Shown here one piece after another: positions 49,612 through 60,291 of a DNA stretch of 64,000 nt. Source of the stretch: Bostrychus sinensis (taxonomy: Eukaryota > Chordata > Actinopteri > Gobiiformes > Eleotridae); NCBI GenBank assembly GCA_020698575.1, contig CM036255.1:14309501-14373500 (forward strand). The letters run 5' to 3'. Position 1 is the first letter of the stretch; each line of letters starts with the position of its first letter. Made by a program: the position numbers and the translations under genes. The notes beneath the pieces were generated by a model. That model did no database searches, was not told the origin of the DNA, and saw nothing but the letters and a program-made list of their open reading frames with translations.

Positions 49612-50181
49612 ACTAGATACATAATTATGACTTCATTTAAACAGAAAGTAATAACGGCAGTAACATGATTTCATTATTTTTCACCTATTACACTGTTGTT
49701 ATGGTGCATAGTGGACCTTTTTCCTTGATGTCACCTGGTCTATTTGACTGTATATGGGTGACTTACCTTCACCATCATGTTACATACCTCCCTCCATGGA
49801 CATCATCACGTCAAGTGCTTCAATTCCACCCAGCTACTGTAAATGGGTCAGGGAGGAGGGAGATGGAGAGAGGAGAATAGTGGAAATAAAAAGTGCTTTC
49901 CAATAAGCCTTAAGGACACTCAATGTGTGTGTTTGGCTGGTGAGGAAACGTGAAAATAATGACCTAGTTGCATGTGAAGACCTCACATTTTGTCCGAGCT
50001 TGGGGCAGTGGGGCAGACTGCCTTGTGAATAATGTGGCTGGATTATATGGTAAAATAATATACCTATGTGAAATTGTCAACACTGGGGCATTTAGGACAG
50101 GATTTACATGTAGCCTATATGTGCAAATCAATGTATGGTCTGATGCGTTTCAACTTCACTGTATGGAAAAATATATATATA
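49612..50181. other. Unassigned stretch
   Basis: Nothing recognised except AT-rich words. Confidence 0.45.
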
Positions 50182-50489
50182 CACTGTAAAAAAAAAAAAA
50201 AAAAAAAACAACATTTACAGTAAAATATAGGCAGCTGTTGATGCCAGAATTTTACCATAAAAAAATCTGGTGACTTTTACATTAAAATAAGCACTTCTTC
50301 TACCTTGTCTATGACTCACTGTCCCTGATCTGCATAAAAAATAACATTGTTTTATGGTACTGTAATAGAAAAAATAAGGTAATTCATTGTAAAATTTTAT
50401 ATTGTCACCAAATTTTTTTACGGTAAATCTCTGGTGGCCATAGCTGCCAGTAATTTACCGTAAATTTTACAGATTTTTTTTTACAGTGT
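50182..50489. mobile_element. Palindromic MITE flanked by TA runs
   Basis: The ends are cactgtaaaaaa and ttttttttacagtg. Inner words such as ttttaccataaaaaaa and taccgtaaattttac recur in both orientations, so most of the element folds back on itself. It is flanked by atatatata on both sides, so the exact target duplication cannot be read. The left end holds an expanded A run. Superfamily not assigned. Confidence 0.75.
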
Positions 50490-50559
50490 ATATATAAATA
50501 AGAGATGCATGCATTACAAGAGCTTACATTTTCTTTAGATTTTACAATGATAACGTAAC

Positions 50560-50760
50560 ACATCACTAATCCAGCCACAGGAGTCACAAGCCAGTGTACT
50601 CTTTGTGCCAGTCCAAAGCTGGGATAAATGAAGAGGATTGCATCATGAAGGACGTCTGGCATAAAACCTATGCTAAATAGTAGTAATCACTGCACACTAG
50701 AAGGCACATGATTTGCTATGACAAACCCAGAAGGCAAAAGTCGAAAGGTAAGAAGGATTT
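50560..50760 (-). repeat. Dispersed repeat family C, minus strand
   Basis: The blocks caagccagtgtactctttgt, ccagtccaaagctggg, ggcataaaacctatgctaaa and cactgcacactagaaggca are complements of the plus-strand copies. Confidence 0.75.
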
Positions 50761-50835
50761 CACATCACTGTTTATCATTCATCCTACATTTGATTATTAT
50801 TATATTGCAAGGCTATATATATAAATACATCTCAA

Positions 50836-50975
50836 ACTATGGGCCGTAGGCAGGGTACACCCTGGCAATAGCCTGTTAGTTGCAGGGCTGACACTGACAG
50901 ACAACCATTCACTCTCACATTCATTAGAGGCAATTTATACCATGGGGAGGACATGCAGACTCCACTTCACGACTA
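50836..50975 (-). repeat. SINE family A, minus strand, fragment
   Basis: The blocks gcagggtacaccctgg, tagttgcagggctgacactg and ggaggacatgcagactcc match family A. A central part and the head are deleted. Confidence 0.85.
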
Positions 50976-51832
50976 TCAAATTAGTACACCCAATAAAACT
51001 GTCATTCATTTATTAAGGGGAAAGGGAAAGCCAAGGTTAGTGCTGCTGGAGTTTATCATGGTCGGTGGATCTCAGGACAATGCCAACAGATGGTAGTTAA
51101 ACTACCAATGTGACTACCACAGCTTTTCACAGTAAAACACACCACTAGGGGGACAGTGTGGGGATGTGAGAATTTAGACATAGTGAATGGGTTGGCTGCT
51201 ATCCAACCAGTTTGCTAAATCTGATTACAAAGTGAATCATTAAGAAATGCACATGAGGTGGGTCTTGTACAATCTGCACCTACAGAAGTTCTTTCTTGGA
51301 CAAAAAAAGCTTTAAACAAAACAAACAAACAAAAAATCTTAATATGTCAGGGATATCTGAATAATATCTCATTCAGTATAGAAAGATTTAGCTTTTTGCC
51401 ACAACAAGTGAATACAATTTGTCCTGGTTCCTTGTCTGCCACAGTTGATGGAAGCTGGCCTGATGAATATTTATGGGTTCACCAGGTCAAGGAGTAATAT
51501 CCGAATTTTCGACACAGCACAACATGCGCCCTCAGCCTCATGTATGTGGCAGGGCATCCATCTCCAGAGAACAATCATTTACAGCTTGGCCTTGCGCCAC
51601 CTGCTTCTCAGGCTGCCAGCGGATCGGTTTGGATCTTCATTAGAACCTGTCCAGCTCCTGTAGTGGCACATGTCACCAAGCTCTGACCCCACATCACTTT
51701 CTATCAATGCACTTAACACCAGCTGCTATTGCATCATGCAAAACATAGATTTGGTTTTAAAAAAGTATGACATTTTGAACTAAAATGGTGCAATGCAGTT
51801 GTCATCATTGATGTTTTAGTCTTTACTATGTA
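50976..51832. other. Unassigned stretch, no gene seen
   Basis: Nothing recognised beyond short A-rich runs. Confidence 0.45.
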
Positions 51833-51860
51833 CAGTACTGTGCAAAAGACAGGATTTTAA
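51833..51860 (+). mobile_element. Tc1/mariner-type terminal repeat, solo
   Basis: The sequence tacagtactgtgcaaaaga is the outer end of a common fish mariner-type element. No matching right end or transposase was seen nearby. Confidence 0.5.
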
Positions 51861-51924
51861 GAAAGGAATTTAACAAAGGAAGGTGTATCAATGTACAAAA
51901 TATACAAATACACACCTTTTCATA

Positions 51925-52056
51925 CAAGGGAAATGGGCCACTTCCTGACACAACTTGCCACAGACTTTGGAGATTTTTTGGTACCCAGTGGGGGAATTGA
52001 ACCCTTGACCTTCAAAGGCTAGGAACTAACCTCCACACTACCAGACACAATGCAGT
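51925..52056 (-). repeat. tRNA-derived SINE, minus strand
   Basis: On the minus strand the order is ggtagtgtggaggttag (A box), then aaggtcaagggttcaattcc (B box), then cccactgggtacc. The spacing suits a tRNA promoter. This family is distinct from A, B and F. Confidence 0.65.
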
Positions 52057-52807
52057 ATTTACTTTCTGTCTATACTATTTATTAAAAAGTGCCACATGAT
52101 AAATATAGGATTTAACCGAATAACAGATTTTCTAAAATACCAATAACACTTATGTGGTATTGTGTTGAAAAACAATAGGTCATTTTGTTATCTCTATTTC
52201 CACATATTATATTTGCATATACACCCACAAATGCAATACCACTCAAGGTGCAAATCTCACACCAGTGTTTATTTCTCATTGCAGCACAATTGAAAATGAC
52301 TTTACCTAGTAATAAATTAGTAGCCTGTTAAATCCACTTATTAGGGGTTTCCTGCAGCAAACTGGCTTGTGAATTGATTGCGGTTGGTAAAAAGAGCAGC
52401 ACGTTGATCCCTAAACAAATGTGATGAGCTTTATCCGTGCTTCATCCCCTTTGGGCCGTTGATGTGGGAAACCTGCTGATCCTGTGTCCTGCTTTTCTAA
52501 TAAAGCTGTTGTCAGCTGCCAATGTGAACTTTGATTGTGGACTCAGATCAATAGTGCCTGTCAGGGAGAGGTCCCCCAGCAGGCCCAGGACAGGGGACTC
52601 ATGAGAGATGGACTATTGGGAAGATTTGGGTGACATACAGGTTGGAGAGCCTTACTGCAGTAGGGAAACTAAATGCTGTGAGTACAAATGGTATGGATAG
52701 AGACGTTTTTGAAGCACTACAATGCATGTGACAAAGGACAACTTACAAAAGGTGTATGTCAGTAAATCAGAATATAAAATAATAAACCTAAAATTGTCTT
52801 ACATATA
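52057..52807. other. Unassigned stretch, no gene seen
   Basis: Nothing recognised. Confidence 0.45.
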
Positions 52808-53135
52808 TTAAAGGGGCTGTATTATGCAAAATAGACTTTTCTGAGCTTCATACCACATTATAAAACTGATTCCTCACAACTAATTTTCATTTTGTAGTAA
52901 AATTGCATAATACAAAACATTTAAGGAACTGAAGTTCCTTTTATTCTTTAAATGATGTTAAAAAGACTGCAGCTGTCTGCACTCTCCTGTCCTCTGCTGG
53001 ACTCGTCATTTGTTTCTTTATGGCAACAGTGTAGTACTTATTAAAAACATAGTATTTTAGTCAGATAATGTTAGCAAATGTTGTAAAACATGCTGGTTTA
53101 AAAGGGTGAATAAAAGTATAATATAGCCCCTTTAA
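52808..53135 (+). mobile_element. MITE family D, copy 3, intact ends
   Basis: The ends are ttaaaggggctgtattatgc and its partner ataatatagcccctttaa, an inverted repeat of about 18 bp with few mismatches. Body blocks are shared with copies at 2.9 and 12.8 kb. The minus strand carries a CTCF-like core at 52987-53000 (ccagcagaggacag). Confidence 0.82.
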
Positions 53136-53151
53136 AATACTACATCTTCTT

Positions 53152-53335
53152 TCCTTTTGGCTTTTCTCTTCTGGTGTCACCACAGTAAATCATCGTTCTC
53201 CTAGTGTGCATGTCATTTCCATATTTATTTGGCAAAGGTTTTTATGCCAAATGCCCTTCCGGATGCAACCCTCTCCATTCATCCAGGCTTGGAACCAGTA
53301 CAAAGAGTACACTGGCAGGTGCCCCTTTGTAAATG
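53152..53335 (+). repeat. Dispersed repeat family C, plus strand, near complete
   Basis: The blocks ggtgtcaccacagtaaatca, ctcctagtgtgcatgtcatt, cccttccggatgcaaccctc, ccaggcttggaaccagtac and agtacactggcaggtg give the best family C copy in the window. Confidence 0.8.
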
Positions 53336-54055
53336 GATTTTTATTATTTATTTTTGTGATTAATAGTGTTTATAGTTAATGAAAACCAATAGATTTCATT
53401 TTGTAAAATTTTATTTTTACATCACATAATCAACAAAATTAGCCAAATTAAAATAAGTAAATGCCTGAAATATTTTACTCTGTATAACATACTGTATATG
53501 TTTCACTTTTTGATTTGAACTACTGAAATAATGTTACTATTATACAATATTCAAATGTATTGATGTACAACTGTAATCCCTATGTGTGTCAATCACAACA
53601 ATAAAGGAATAAATAAAGGATGAAAAAAATAGCCATTCAATTTGAGTTATCTATCTTATCTATTTTTCTTCTAAACCTGGACTAAACAAGGTCTAAGCCA
53701 GCTCTCTTTCACAATATGCCAAGACCTAAGGGAGTCCAAAATGGCCTTATGAGTTTTCATTAAGATGTGATTAGTGACTTGGAGCACACTGTGGAGAAGT
53801 GTGTAGGCAGGGACATCTGGCGTCACATATAACATGGAAATAAGATGCAAAAGTGTTCCTATTTGCATCAAGAGCAACTTTTGATTGAAAAGAACAACAA
53901 ACAATTTCTGATACTGCAATGACCAAAGCCATCCTAATTTCATTGTTTTTAACAATAATATAAGCTATACATCAGGCATAATTTTAGCAGATAATTGTGA
54001 ACATTTAGCAGATAAAATGACAAGAAAGGAAAAAAGTAGTAAATGTTGTCTTATT
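53336..54055. other. Unassigned AT-rich stretch
   Basis: Nothing recognised. Confidence 0.45.
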
Positions 54056-54140
54056 GTGAGAGTGAATGGTTGTCTGTTATATGTCTCTCTGTCAACACGG
54101 TGACTAGTCATGCCATACCCATCTAAGGCCCACAGTTGGA
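54056..54140 (+). repeat. SINE family A fragment
   Basis: The blocks gtgagagtgaatggttgtct and cccatctaaggcccacagtt match the 3' body of family A. Confidence 0.65.
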
Positions 54141-54551
54141 GGATGAATGTGTTTGTGTGGACTGGTGACAACAAAATGGCCGATGACCCTCTTATTTTGC
54201 ACACAACAAGATCTATATTACACATTTATATCTATAAATACCCTTTTCTCCTAAGATCTACAGCTTTCCCATTGTCATACATATTTCATCAAAAACATGC
54301 GAGGAAGCAGAGCCCATAGCTCATGTGGCTTTGACATCTTTACTAACAGTTAGCACTGAAACACACAGTGCCTTGTGTGTTCAGATTTACTGTTAGAATG
54401 GTAGACTCTGAGTAAGAGTGTTTCCCGCAATACTCTACACAAACACACAACACTCTGTGACTGTACCATGGCACGGATAACTGATTCTGTTTCTTTTATT
54501 TCATTTATTAAGGCCACAATACATTTTACACATTTCACATTTGCAGATATT
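54141..54551. other. Unassigned stretch
   Basis: Nothing recognised. Confidence 0.4.
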
Positions 54552-54643
54552 TTACAGGAGATTGATTATGCTAACTCAACTTTTCTGAGCTCTGTTTACT
54601 CCAGTTTTTGTTTCCTCCTCAAAAACTGGAGTATAGTATAGAG

Positions 54644-55356
54644 CAGGGTTTCCCATCCAGGGGTACATAGGGGTACGTGGAATTATTTCATAATTTTAGA
54701 AAGAAAATATTTGCCATCTTTTTATATTACACTATTTAAACTTGTGAAAGACAAGCTCAAGTGTCTCATTGACAACTGATTGATTAAAATTTAAAAAAAT
54801 TTAAATTGATTTTTAATTATACTCTTTAAATTTGATTTTATTGTTTTAATTGTGTTTTGTACTTTTAAATTTGCCTTTTATTTTCTGTAAAGCACTTTGA
54901 ATTGCTCTGTGTATGAATTGTGCTATACAAATAAACTTGCCTTGCCTTGCCTTGCCTAAAAATGATTGGTTAAAATGAGGTGAAACTACTAGAAATATTA
55001 TATAAAGAGGCCTATTGTAAAGCTTATTTCAAATGATTATTGCATTCATCTTTTATTTGTCAATTTATTATAAATTTTACTTTTTTAGTTGAAAAATAAG
55101 TAAAGATAATATAAGTTTATAATGTTATATTTTTATTTGTATTATTTTAAAGAGATTTAATTTAATTTTCAAAGCAAAAAATGCAAGAGAATTAGCTTTT
55201 ACAATAAATTAAATATGAAATGTCTTTGTGCTAAAAAACACAGATGACCACTCTATGAACAATTTTTGGAAAATGTACACATAAATGAAAGAGGAGGTAC
55301 TCACAGTATGACATAAAAGCCTAGGGGGTAGGCAGCACAAAGGTTGGGAACCATTG
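54644..55356. mobile_element. hAT-like element i
   Basis: It starts cagggtttcccatcc and ends ggttgggaaccattg, an inverted repeat. It is flanked on both sides by the 8-bp target duplication gtatagag (54636-54643, 55357-55364). No coding frame is recognised. A LINE-type tail is inserted within it (54791-54963). Confidence 0.82.
54791..54963 (+). repeat. LINE/SINE 3' tail inserted in hAT i
   Basis: It contains gtaaagcactttgaattgct and gctatacaaataaa, then four cttgc units, a fish retrotransposon 3' end. It is flanked by a near-perfect 13-bp duplication (gattgattaaaat at 54778-54790 and gattggttaaaat at 54964-54976), consistent with target-primed insertion. Confidence 0.7.
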
Positions 55357-55364
55357 GTATAGAG

Positions 55365-55878
55365 CAGGGGCGTCCAAACTTTTTCCAATGAGGGCCAGAT
55401 CTAGAGATGTGCAAATCTTCAAGGGCCAACAGTCTCTCCTGATGCTTTCTAAAAACTGAACGCATGTACAGAATAAATAAAATGTGCATTGTTTGATAAG
55501 GATTTTGTTTTCAAAAGCCAAATAATTATGCATGCTCACTTTATTTTCTTGCTTTCTGCACTTTATTCTGTATAATAGCCACCTAAACAAGTAAATTTCT
55601 CTACTGTGAGATTAATAAAGTTCAGTCTAATCTAATTCACAAAAAAATAACATCTCTAAACATAAAAACTGCAACTGCAATTATTTTTCAACACACTAAT
55701 TTGAAAATACAACGCAGAGAGTATTAGATGAGATGCATAAATATACAGACAAAGCGACAGAAACACTACGAAAGTGCTGGAGGGCCATAAGTAATGCATT
55801 TGTCATAGAAGCTGAGGGCCATATGAAATCTCAGACCGTGCCACAAATGGCCCCCGGGCCGCACTTTGGACACGTCTG
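55365..55878. mobile_element. hAT-like element ii
   Basis: It starts caggggcgtccaaact and ends actttggacacgtctg, an inverted repeat. It is flanked by the same gtatagag on both sides (55357-55364, 55879-55886). Its left duplication is also the right duplication of element i, so the two abut. A LINE-like tail word (gagattaataaagttcagtc) lies at about 55608. Confidence 0.88.
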
Positions 55879-55891
55879 GTATAGAGTATAG

Positions 55892-56191
55892 CAATGGTTC
55901 CCAAAGTGAGGTCCGGGGCCCCCTGGGGGTCCGCAAAGGTACTGCAGGGGAACCCCCAGAGGCTGTCTAAGTTAAGTACATAAAAATAAACTGAGTTTGA
56001 AATGAATTACTTGCTTTATTAGTTATATACTTGTTTAAAGATAAGAGTTTTTAAGAATTTTTAGCCAATTTAGTCAATGTTTTTTGTGAGGTTTTTATAG
56101 AAATCTATGGAGAAAAACATGACTTGGGGGTCCGCGTGGGCTTTTTAGACGTTTAAGGGGGCTGTGACAGTTTTGACTTTGGGAATGGCTG
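55892..56191. mobile_element. hAT-like element iii
   Basis: It starts caatggttcccaaagt and ends actttgggaatggctg, an inverted repeat. It is flanked by the 8-bp duplication gagtatag (55884-55891, 56192-56199). It is 300 bp long with no coding frame. Confidence 0.85.
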
Positions 56192-56285
56192 GAGTATAGT
56201 ATTATTTTTCAGTCATACATGTTTGAGTAATCCTGTATTTTTTAACTATCCCTTTAACTAGATGTATTTGGGTTAATTTAGCCTC

Positions 56286-56372
56286 ACAGGTTCACAAGTC
56301 AGTGTACTCTTTGTGCTGGTCCCAAGCCCTGAAAAATAAAGAGCATCCTGCATAAAACCTATGCCAAATTAG
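56286..56372 (-). repeat. Dispersed repeat family C fragment, minus strand
   Basis: The blocks caagtcagtgtactctttgt, ctggtcccaagcc and cataaaacctatgccaaatt are family C complements. Confidence 0.7.
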
Positions 56373-56560
56373 GTAGCACAGTGGCACAGTGGCTAGCACC
56401 CTTAGTGCCTTTCTGAGTGGAGTTGGCATGTTTTCCCTGACCTGGGTTTCCTGCAGGTTTCCCCCATCAACCTAAACCAACCTAAAAAAAAAAATGCACA
56501 GGCTAATCCTACCCCTCACCAGAATCCTGGCTCGAGATGGCATTTCCACAAGGAATTTTA
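56373..56560 (+). repeat. tRNA-derived SINE, B box deleted
   Basis: The head agcacagtggcacagtggct and the body (ggagttggcatgttttccct, ggctaatcctaccc, ctggctcgagatg) are those of a common fish SINE. The segment with the B box is missing, so it cannot be transcribed from its own promoter. Confidence 0.6.
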
Positions 56561-57000
56561 AGTAAAAAAGTATATTTTTATTATTACACAAACAATTTCA
56601 ATCTGAAGTACTTTATATTCAATCAAATCATCAAGAAGTGAGGGTCAGTGCAAATGAATATAAAGCCTCTGTGTAAGAACGCTTTGACACAGTATTTACA
56701 AGAAAATGCAGGAGGCAGATTCGGTAAAGTGCATAGGCTTGTTTTTCTCCTGATGCCGCAGTAAATCATTTAGCAAGCTTGATTTAACACTCCTCCTATT
56801 ACTTATTCATGTAAAAGGCACAAACACCGGCATGATTTGTTGCCTGTCAGTATTTTCTTCTATATAAAAGTAAGTTAGTCGTCAACTTAATGGAGGGGGC
56901 TGCGTCATTGTTTTAGGTTAGGTTTCCATGACAATACACCTGTCATCGTTTTCTTTGTGGCACATACAGGCCTATCTCAGTGAATTAGAATATATAGCAT
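56561..57000. other. Unassigned stretch
   Basis: Nothing recognised. Confidence 0.4.
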
Positions 57001-57059
57001 TATGTAGTAGGCATTTATTAATTTGTTTTAGTTGGCTTATTATAATGTGTTTTGTGAGC

Positions 57060-57115
57060 TGTGTTTTTCACTTCACCTGTCAGTGGTCATAATGTTGTGC
57101 TTGATCGGTGTACAT
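57060..57115 (+). mobile_element. Tc1-like terminal repeat remnant
   Basis: The sequence tcagtggtcataatgttgtg followed by cttgatcggtg matches the trailing end of the relic at 40.4 kb. No transposase is nearby. Confidence 0.55.
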
Positions 57116-57602
57116 TTCATGGTATTCTACTTGGACTGTAAAAGCAAATCATTATTTTAACCCTAAACTCAGAATCTAGGTATCCATGTGTCTTGTCTGA
57201 TTTAATGGTATTAAAATGCAATCGTTTATGGAAGACTATGTCCAATGGTGATGAATTGATCCACGTTGAAAGTGGCAATTAGTTTGGTTGATAAATGTAC
57301 TGGCAGGCAAGGACATAACAGACATAGGGGTGACATAATGCAGCTCCTGAAAGGAAACGCTCCCATTATTCTCCTCACTTCTCCTTGCACCATTCATTTG
57401 TTCACGTAATGACCAAAGAAAAGAACAAGACGCTGGTCTGTCAGGATGATTCACTGTCAGTTTACAGTGTTTTTTTTTTTTTTTTTTTTTTTAGGACGCA
57501 GCTGAGTAGAGCAAGTAAGAACATCAGACATACCTCTAGCTTGTGCTGTAATCTACAAATATCTATGCACATGTAAATAAAGTAAGACCACTATTCGTAA
57601 CT
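57116..57602. other. Unassigned stretch with poly-T
   Basis: A run of about 24 T at 57469-57492. No gene is seen. Confidence 0.45.
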
Positions 57603-57805
57603 CGACTTTCATTCATTTTTTTCCACTCTTTCCTGTTGGTGTTTTGTGCTTCTGGAGCTTATCCCAGCAACTATGAGAGGAGATGTACAACTATTCTCAC
57701 TCACATTTATTCTTTAGGGCCAATACTGAACAACCAATTCTCCTAACACATGCACCTTTTTTTTTAAAGTGAGAGGAAACCAGAGTACCTGGAAAGAAAT
57801 CATGC
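57603..57805 (-). repeat. SINE family A, minus strand, head truncated
   Basis: The blocks gcttctggagcttatcccag, ccaattctcctaacacatgc and ggaaaccagagtacctgg match family A. It stops before the tRNA-like head. Confidence 0.8.
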
Positions 57806-57877
57806 TATAATGCAAAATGTATGCTTTAAGTGTAACATAATGTATCCAAAAATGTACATGCAAATGCAACAAGGAAT

Positions 57878-58090
57878 GCACGGTGGCAGAGTGGTTAGCG
57901 CTCCTGCCTCTCAGCAAGGTGGTTGTGGGTTCAATCCACAAGCTGACCAATTACAGTCTCTCTGAGTCTGCATTGTGAATAAATGTGAAGGGATGTCTGT
58001 AAGTGTCAGCCCGGCAACTAACTGACCACTGTCAATGGTGTACCTCGCCTAAGGCCCATAGCTGCCCTAACTGGAATAAGCTGAAGACGA
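57878..58090 (+). repeat. SINE family A, plus strand, best promoter
   Basis: The A box tggcagagtgg (57884-57894) and the B box ggttcaatcc (57928-57937) are 33 bp apart and near consensus, which identifies family A as a tRNA-derived SINE. The middle of the body is deleted. The 3' end (aaggcccatagctgcc, ggaataagctg) is present. It lies about 70 bp from an oppositely oriented family A copy. Confidence 0.88.
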
Positions 58091-58918
58091 TAAATTAATT
58101 TACTTCTAGTTTGTATGAGCAGTAATCCTCATTTTTTATTCAACAAGGCTGGTGCTGAAATTGATGTAAGATACATTATAGCCTCCTTTTGCCCTGTAGC
58201 CTACTTCTTGCACAAAGATGCATTTTTCTGTTCATTATTTCCGAGTTATGCCTCAGGGTTTCAAATGATCATCCTATAGACTTTCAATATGCCTAATCTC
58301 TATCACAACAACAAACCAGGGTCTCCATCTGCAAACACAGCCCTCTGCCTGGCCTTGACTAAAGAAAGAGCTGCACCAAGCAGACGAGAGACTCCAATGG
58401 TAACTGCAAGGTGAGATCTGATTATGGCGTCTGCACCTGTAAGCACCCTTTCCTTTTCTCATCATGAAGCTGGATATCTTACAGTACATGTTTTCTTATG
58501 CCAATTCCTTTTGAGAAAGCCAACAAATGATAGAACCAAGGGAGAGAGGGCTGTTTTGTGTAACCAATGGAGGTGACTCTATATAGAAATATTACAAGGA
58601 CACAGCACAGGAAGATTTCAGGTATAAACTGTCCATAAGACAAAAACATAAAGCTGATCATATCTGGTTACTCTAAACAAGGATAGATATTTCTGTTCAC
58701 CTTTAAGGGGGACTTGGAATATGTCATCCAGAAATATACTTCAAATAGTCTTGCGACAACAGACAAATTTACTATCCAGTTTTTTATTCTTGAAAAATGA
58801 TTCTTTTTTAATGCCAATGACAATTCTTCTTTAATCACAATCACACAAAAATCAAGCTGTATATGCTCTTAGAACCAGGTTATGTACAACAACACAACTT
58901 GAATATTGAATTTTTAAT
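58091..58918. other. Unassigned stretch, no gene seen
   Basis: Nothing recognised. Confidence 0.45.
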
Positions 58919-59375
58919 AATTTAAAGGCCCTCTATTTTGCTAAATCGACTTTGTGCTTGTTAACATGTTATAATGTTATTTACACTTCAAAAATATGCC
59001 TAATACTGTCCCCTTCTCAAAAGCTGAAAACGTGTAGTCTCATGGATTTGCATAGAAATGTGGAACCAGGAAAACTAAAACTAAATAACTAAATCTTGTC
59101 ACTACAAAAAACTCAGCTCATTTATCTATCTGTTAGCGTCATGTTGTTAACAGCTGTGCTAAATATCCATTTCATGCTCTGTCCAGTTCCCACTGTTGCC
59201 AGCAGGGGGCAGCAGACACCTAATTTAAGCATTCTCTGCAAAGTCAAACAACTCCCCAAAAGAAGACATTTTCCAAACATATACAATATTTAAGGTGATA
59301 AAATGTGAAATACTATTGCACAGCTTAAAATGATTTCAAAAAGCCTGAAAAAAGCACAATATGTGACCTTTAAAT
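58919..59375 (+). mobile_element. MITE family E, copy 2
   Basis: The ends are tttaaaggccctctattttg and acaatatgtgacctttaaat. The body matches copy 1 at 1.0-1.6 kb (tttatctatctgttagcgtc, ctccccaaaagaagac, aaaagcctgaaaaaagcac in blocks). It is shorter than copy 1 by internal losses. It carries a strong CTCF-like core. Confidence 0.82.
59199..59215 (+). promoter_or_regulatory. CTCF-like core motif in MITE E copy 2
   Basis: The sequence ccagcagggggcagcag is a close match to the vertebrate CTCF core. It sits at the position where copy 1 has a weaker version, so it is part of the element, not chance in this locus. Binding is inference. Confidence 0.5.
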
Positions 59376-59839
59376 GGCAACAGAACTTACAAAGTGAAGC
59401 ATTTTTGACTGAAAATTAAAATGTCCTTTTATAATATAGGTTATGTATTTCATAATGACTGAGTTTAGAAAAATTACACTGAGGCTGGCACTTTACGAGA
59501 GTGGGTCATGTCCCTTCTCGAAATTATACCTATGTTAGTAGCAGTCAAAAGGGAGGATTTACTATTTGTTATGTTCAAATGCTTTTGCTCGCCTTTAGGT
59601 GAACACATTAGAAACTAAAACATATAATGTATACAATAATTGCAAAAATAAAGTTATACCCACTGTGCTGCAGGAACACACAGATGGGCATAACAGCAAA
59701 AACGATATACTCTCTGGGGGCCTCACCTTACATCTTTAAGAACTTGAAAGATGTGCTGGCAAAATTTTGTTGAAAGTATGGAGGAGTCCAGAGCATCACA
59801 GTCAGAGAGAAACCTGCACAGATAATTATGACATTTAAA
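59376..59839. other. Unassigned stretch
   Basis: Nothing recognised. Confidence 0.4.
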
Positions 59840-59924
59840 CAAAGGTGGATAAAGTACTCAAAAGCTGTAGTAGCTCAAGTAAAAGTACTGTTACTTCAAA
59901 AATAGTATTACTCAAGTAGAAGTA

Positions 59925-60125
59925 CAGTGGGGCAAAAAAGTATTTAGTCAGCTACCAATTGTGCAAGTTCTCCCACTTAAAAAGATGAGAGAGTCCTGTA
60001 ATTTTCATCATAGGTATACCTCAACTATGAGAGACAAAATGAGAAAAAAAAATCCCAAAAAATCACATTGTCGGATTTTTAAAGAATTTATTTGCAAATT
60101 ATGGTGGAAAATAAGTATTTGGTCA
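59925..60125 (+). repeat. Left inverted repeat of the Tc1
   Basis: It pairs with 61330-61529. The outer direct repeat lies near 59938 and the inner one near 60112. Confidence 0.93.
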
Positions 60126-60291
60126 CCTACAAACAAGCAAGATTTGTGTCTCTCACAGAGCTGTAACTTCTTCTGTAAGAGGCTCCTCTGTCCTCCACTC
60201 GTTACCTGTATTAATGGCACCTGTTTGAACTGGTTATCTATATAAAAGACACCTGTCCACAACCTCAAACAGTCCCACTCCAAACTCCACT

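Larger units (their letters stand above)
54552..56258. mobile_element. MITE family E, copy 3, carrying three hAT insertions
   Basis: The left part (ttgattatgctaactcaact, ttcctcctcaaaaactgg) and the part after 56192 (cagtcatacatgtttgagta) are the same family E blocks that are continuous in copy 1 at 1015-1110. Three further elements lie between them. The right end of the MITE is truncated (ctatccctttaac). Confidence 0.7.

Noticed and set aside
57878..57950. tRNA gene
   Set aside because: The A and B boxes belong to a SINE head repeated over ten times in the window; it lacks a clean cloverleaf and is followed by a SINE body.
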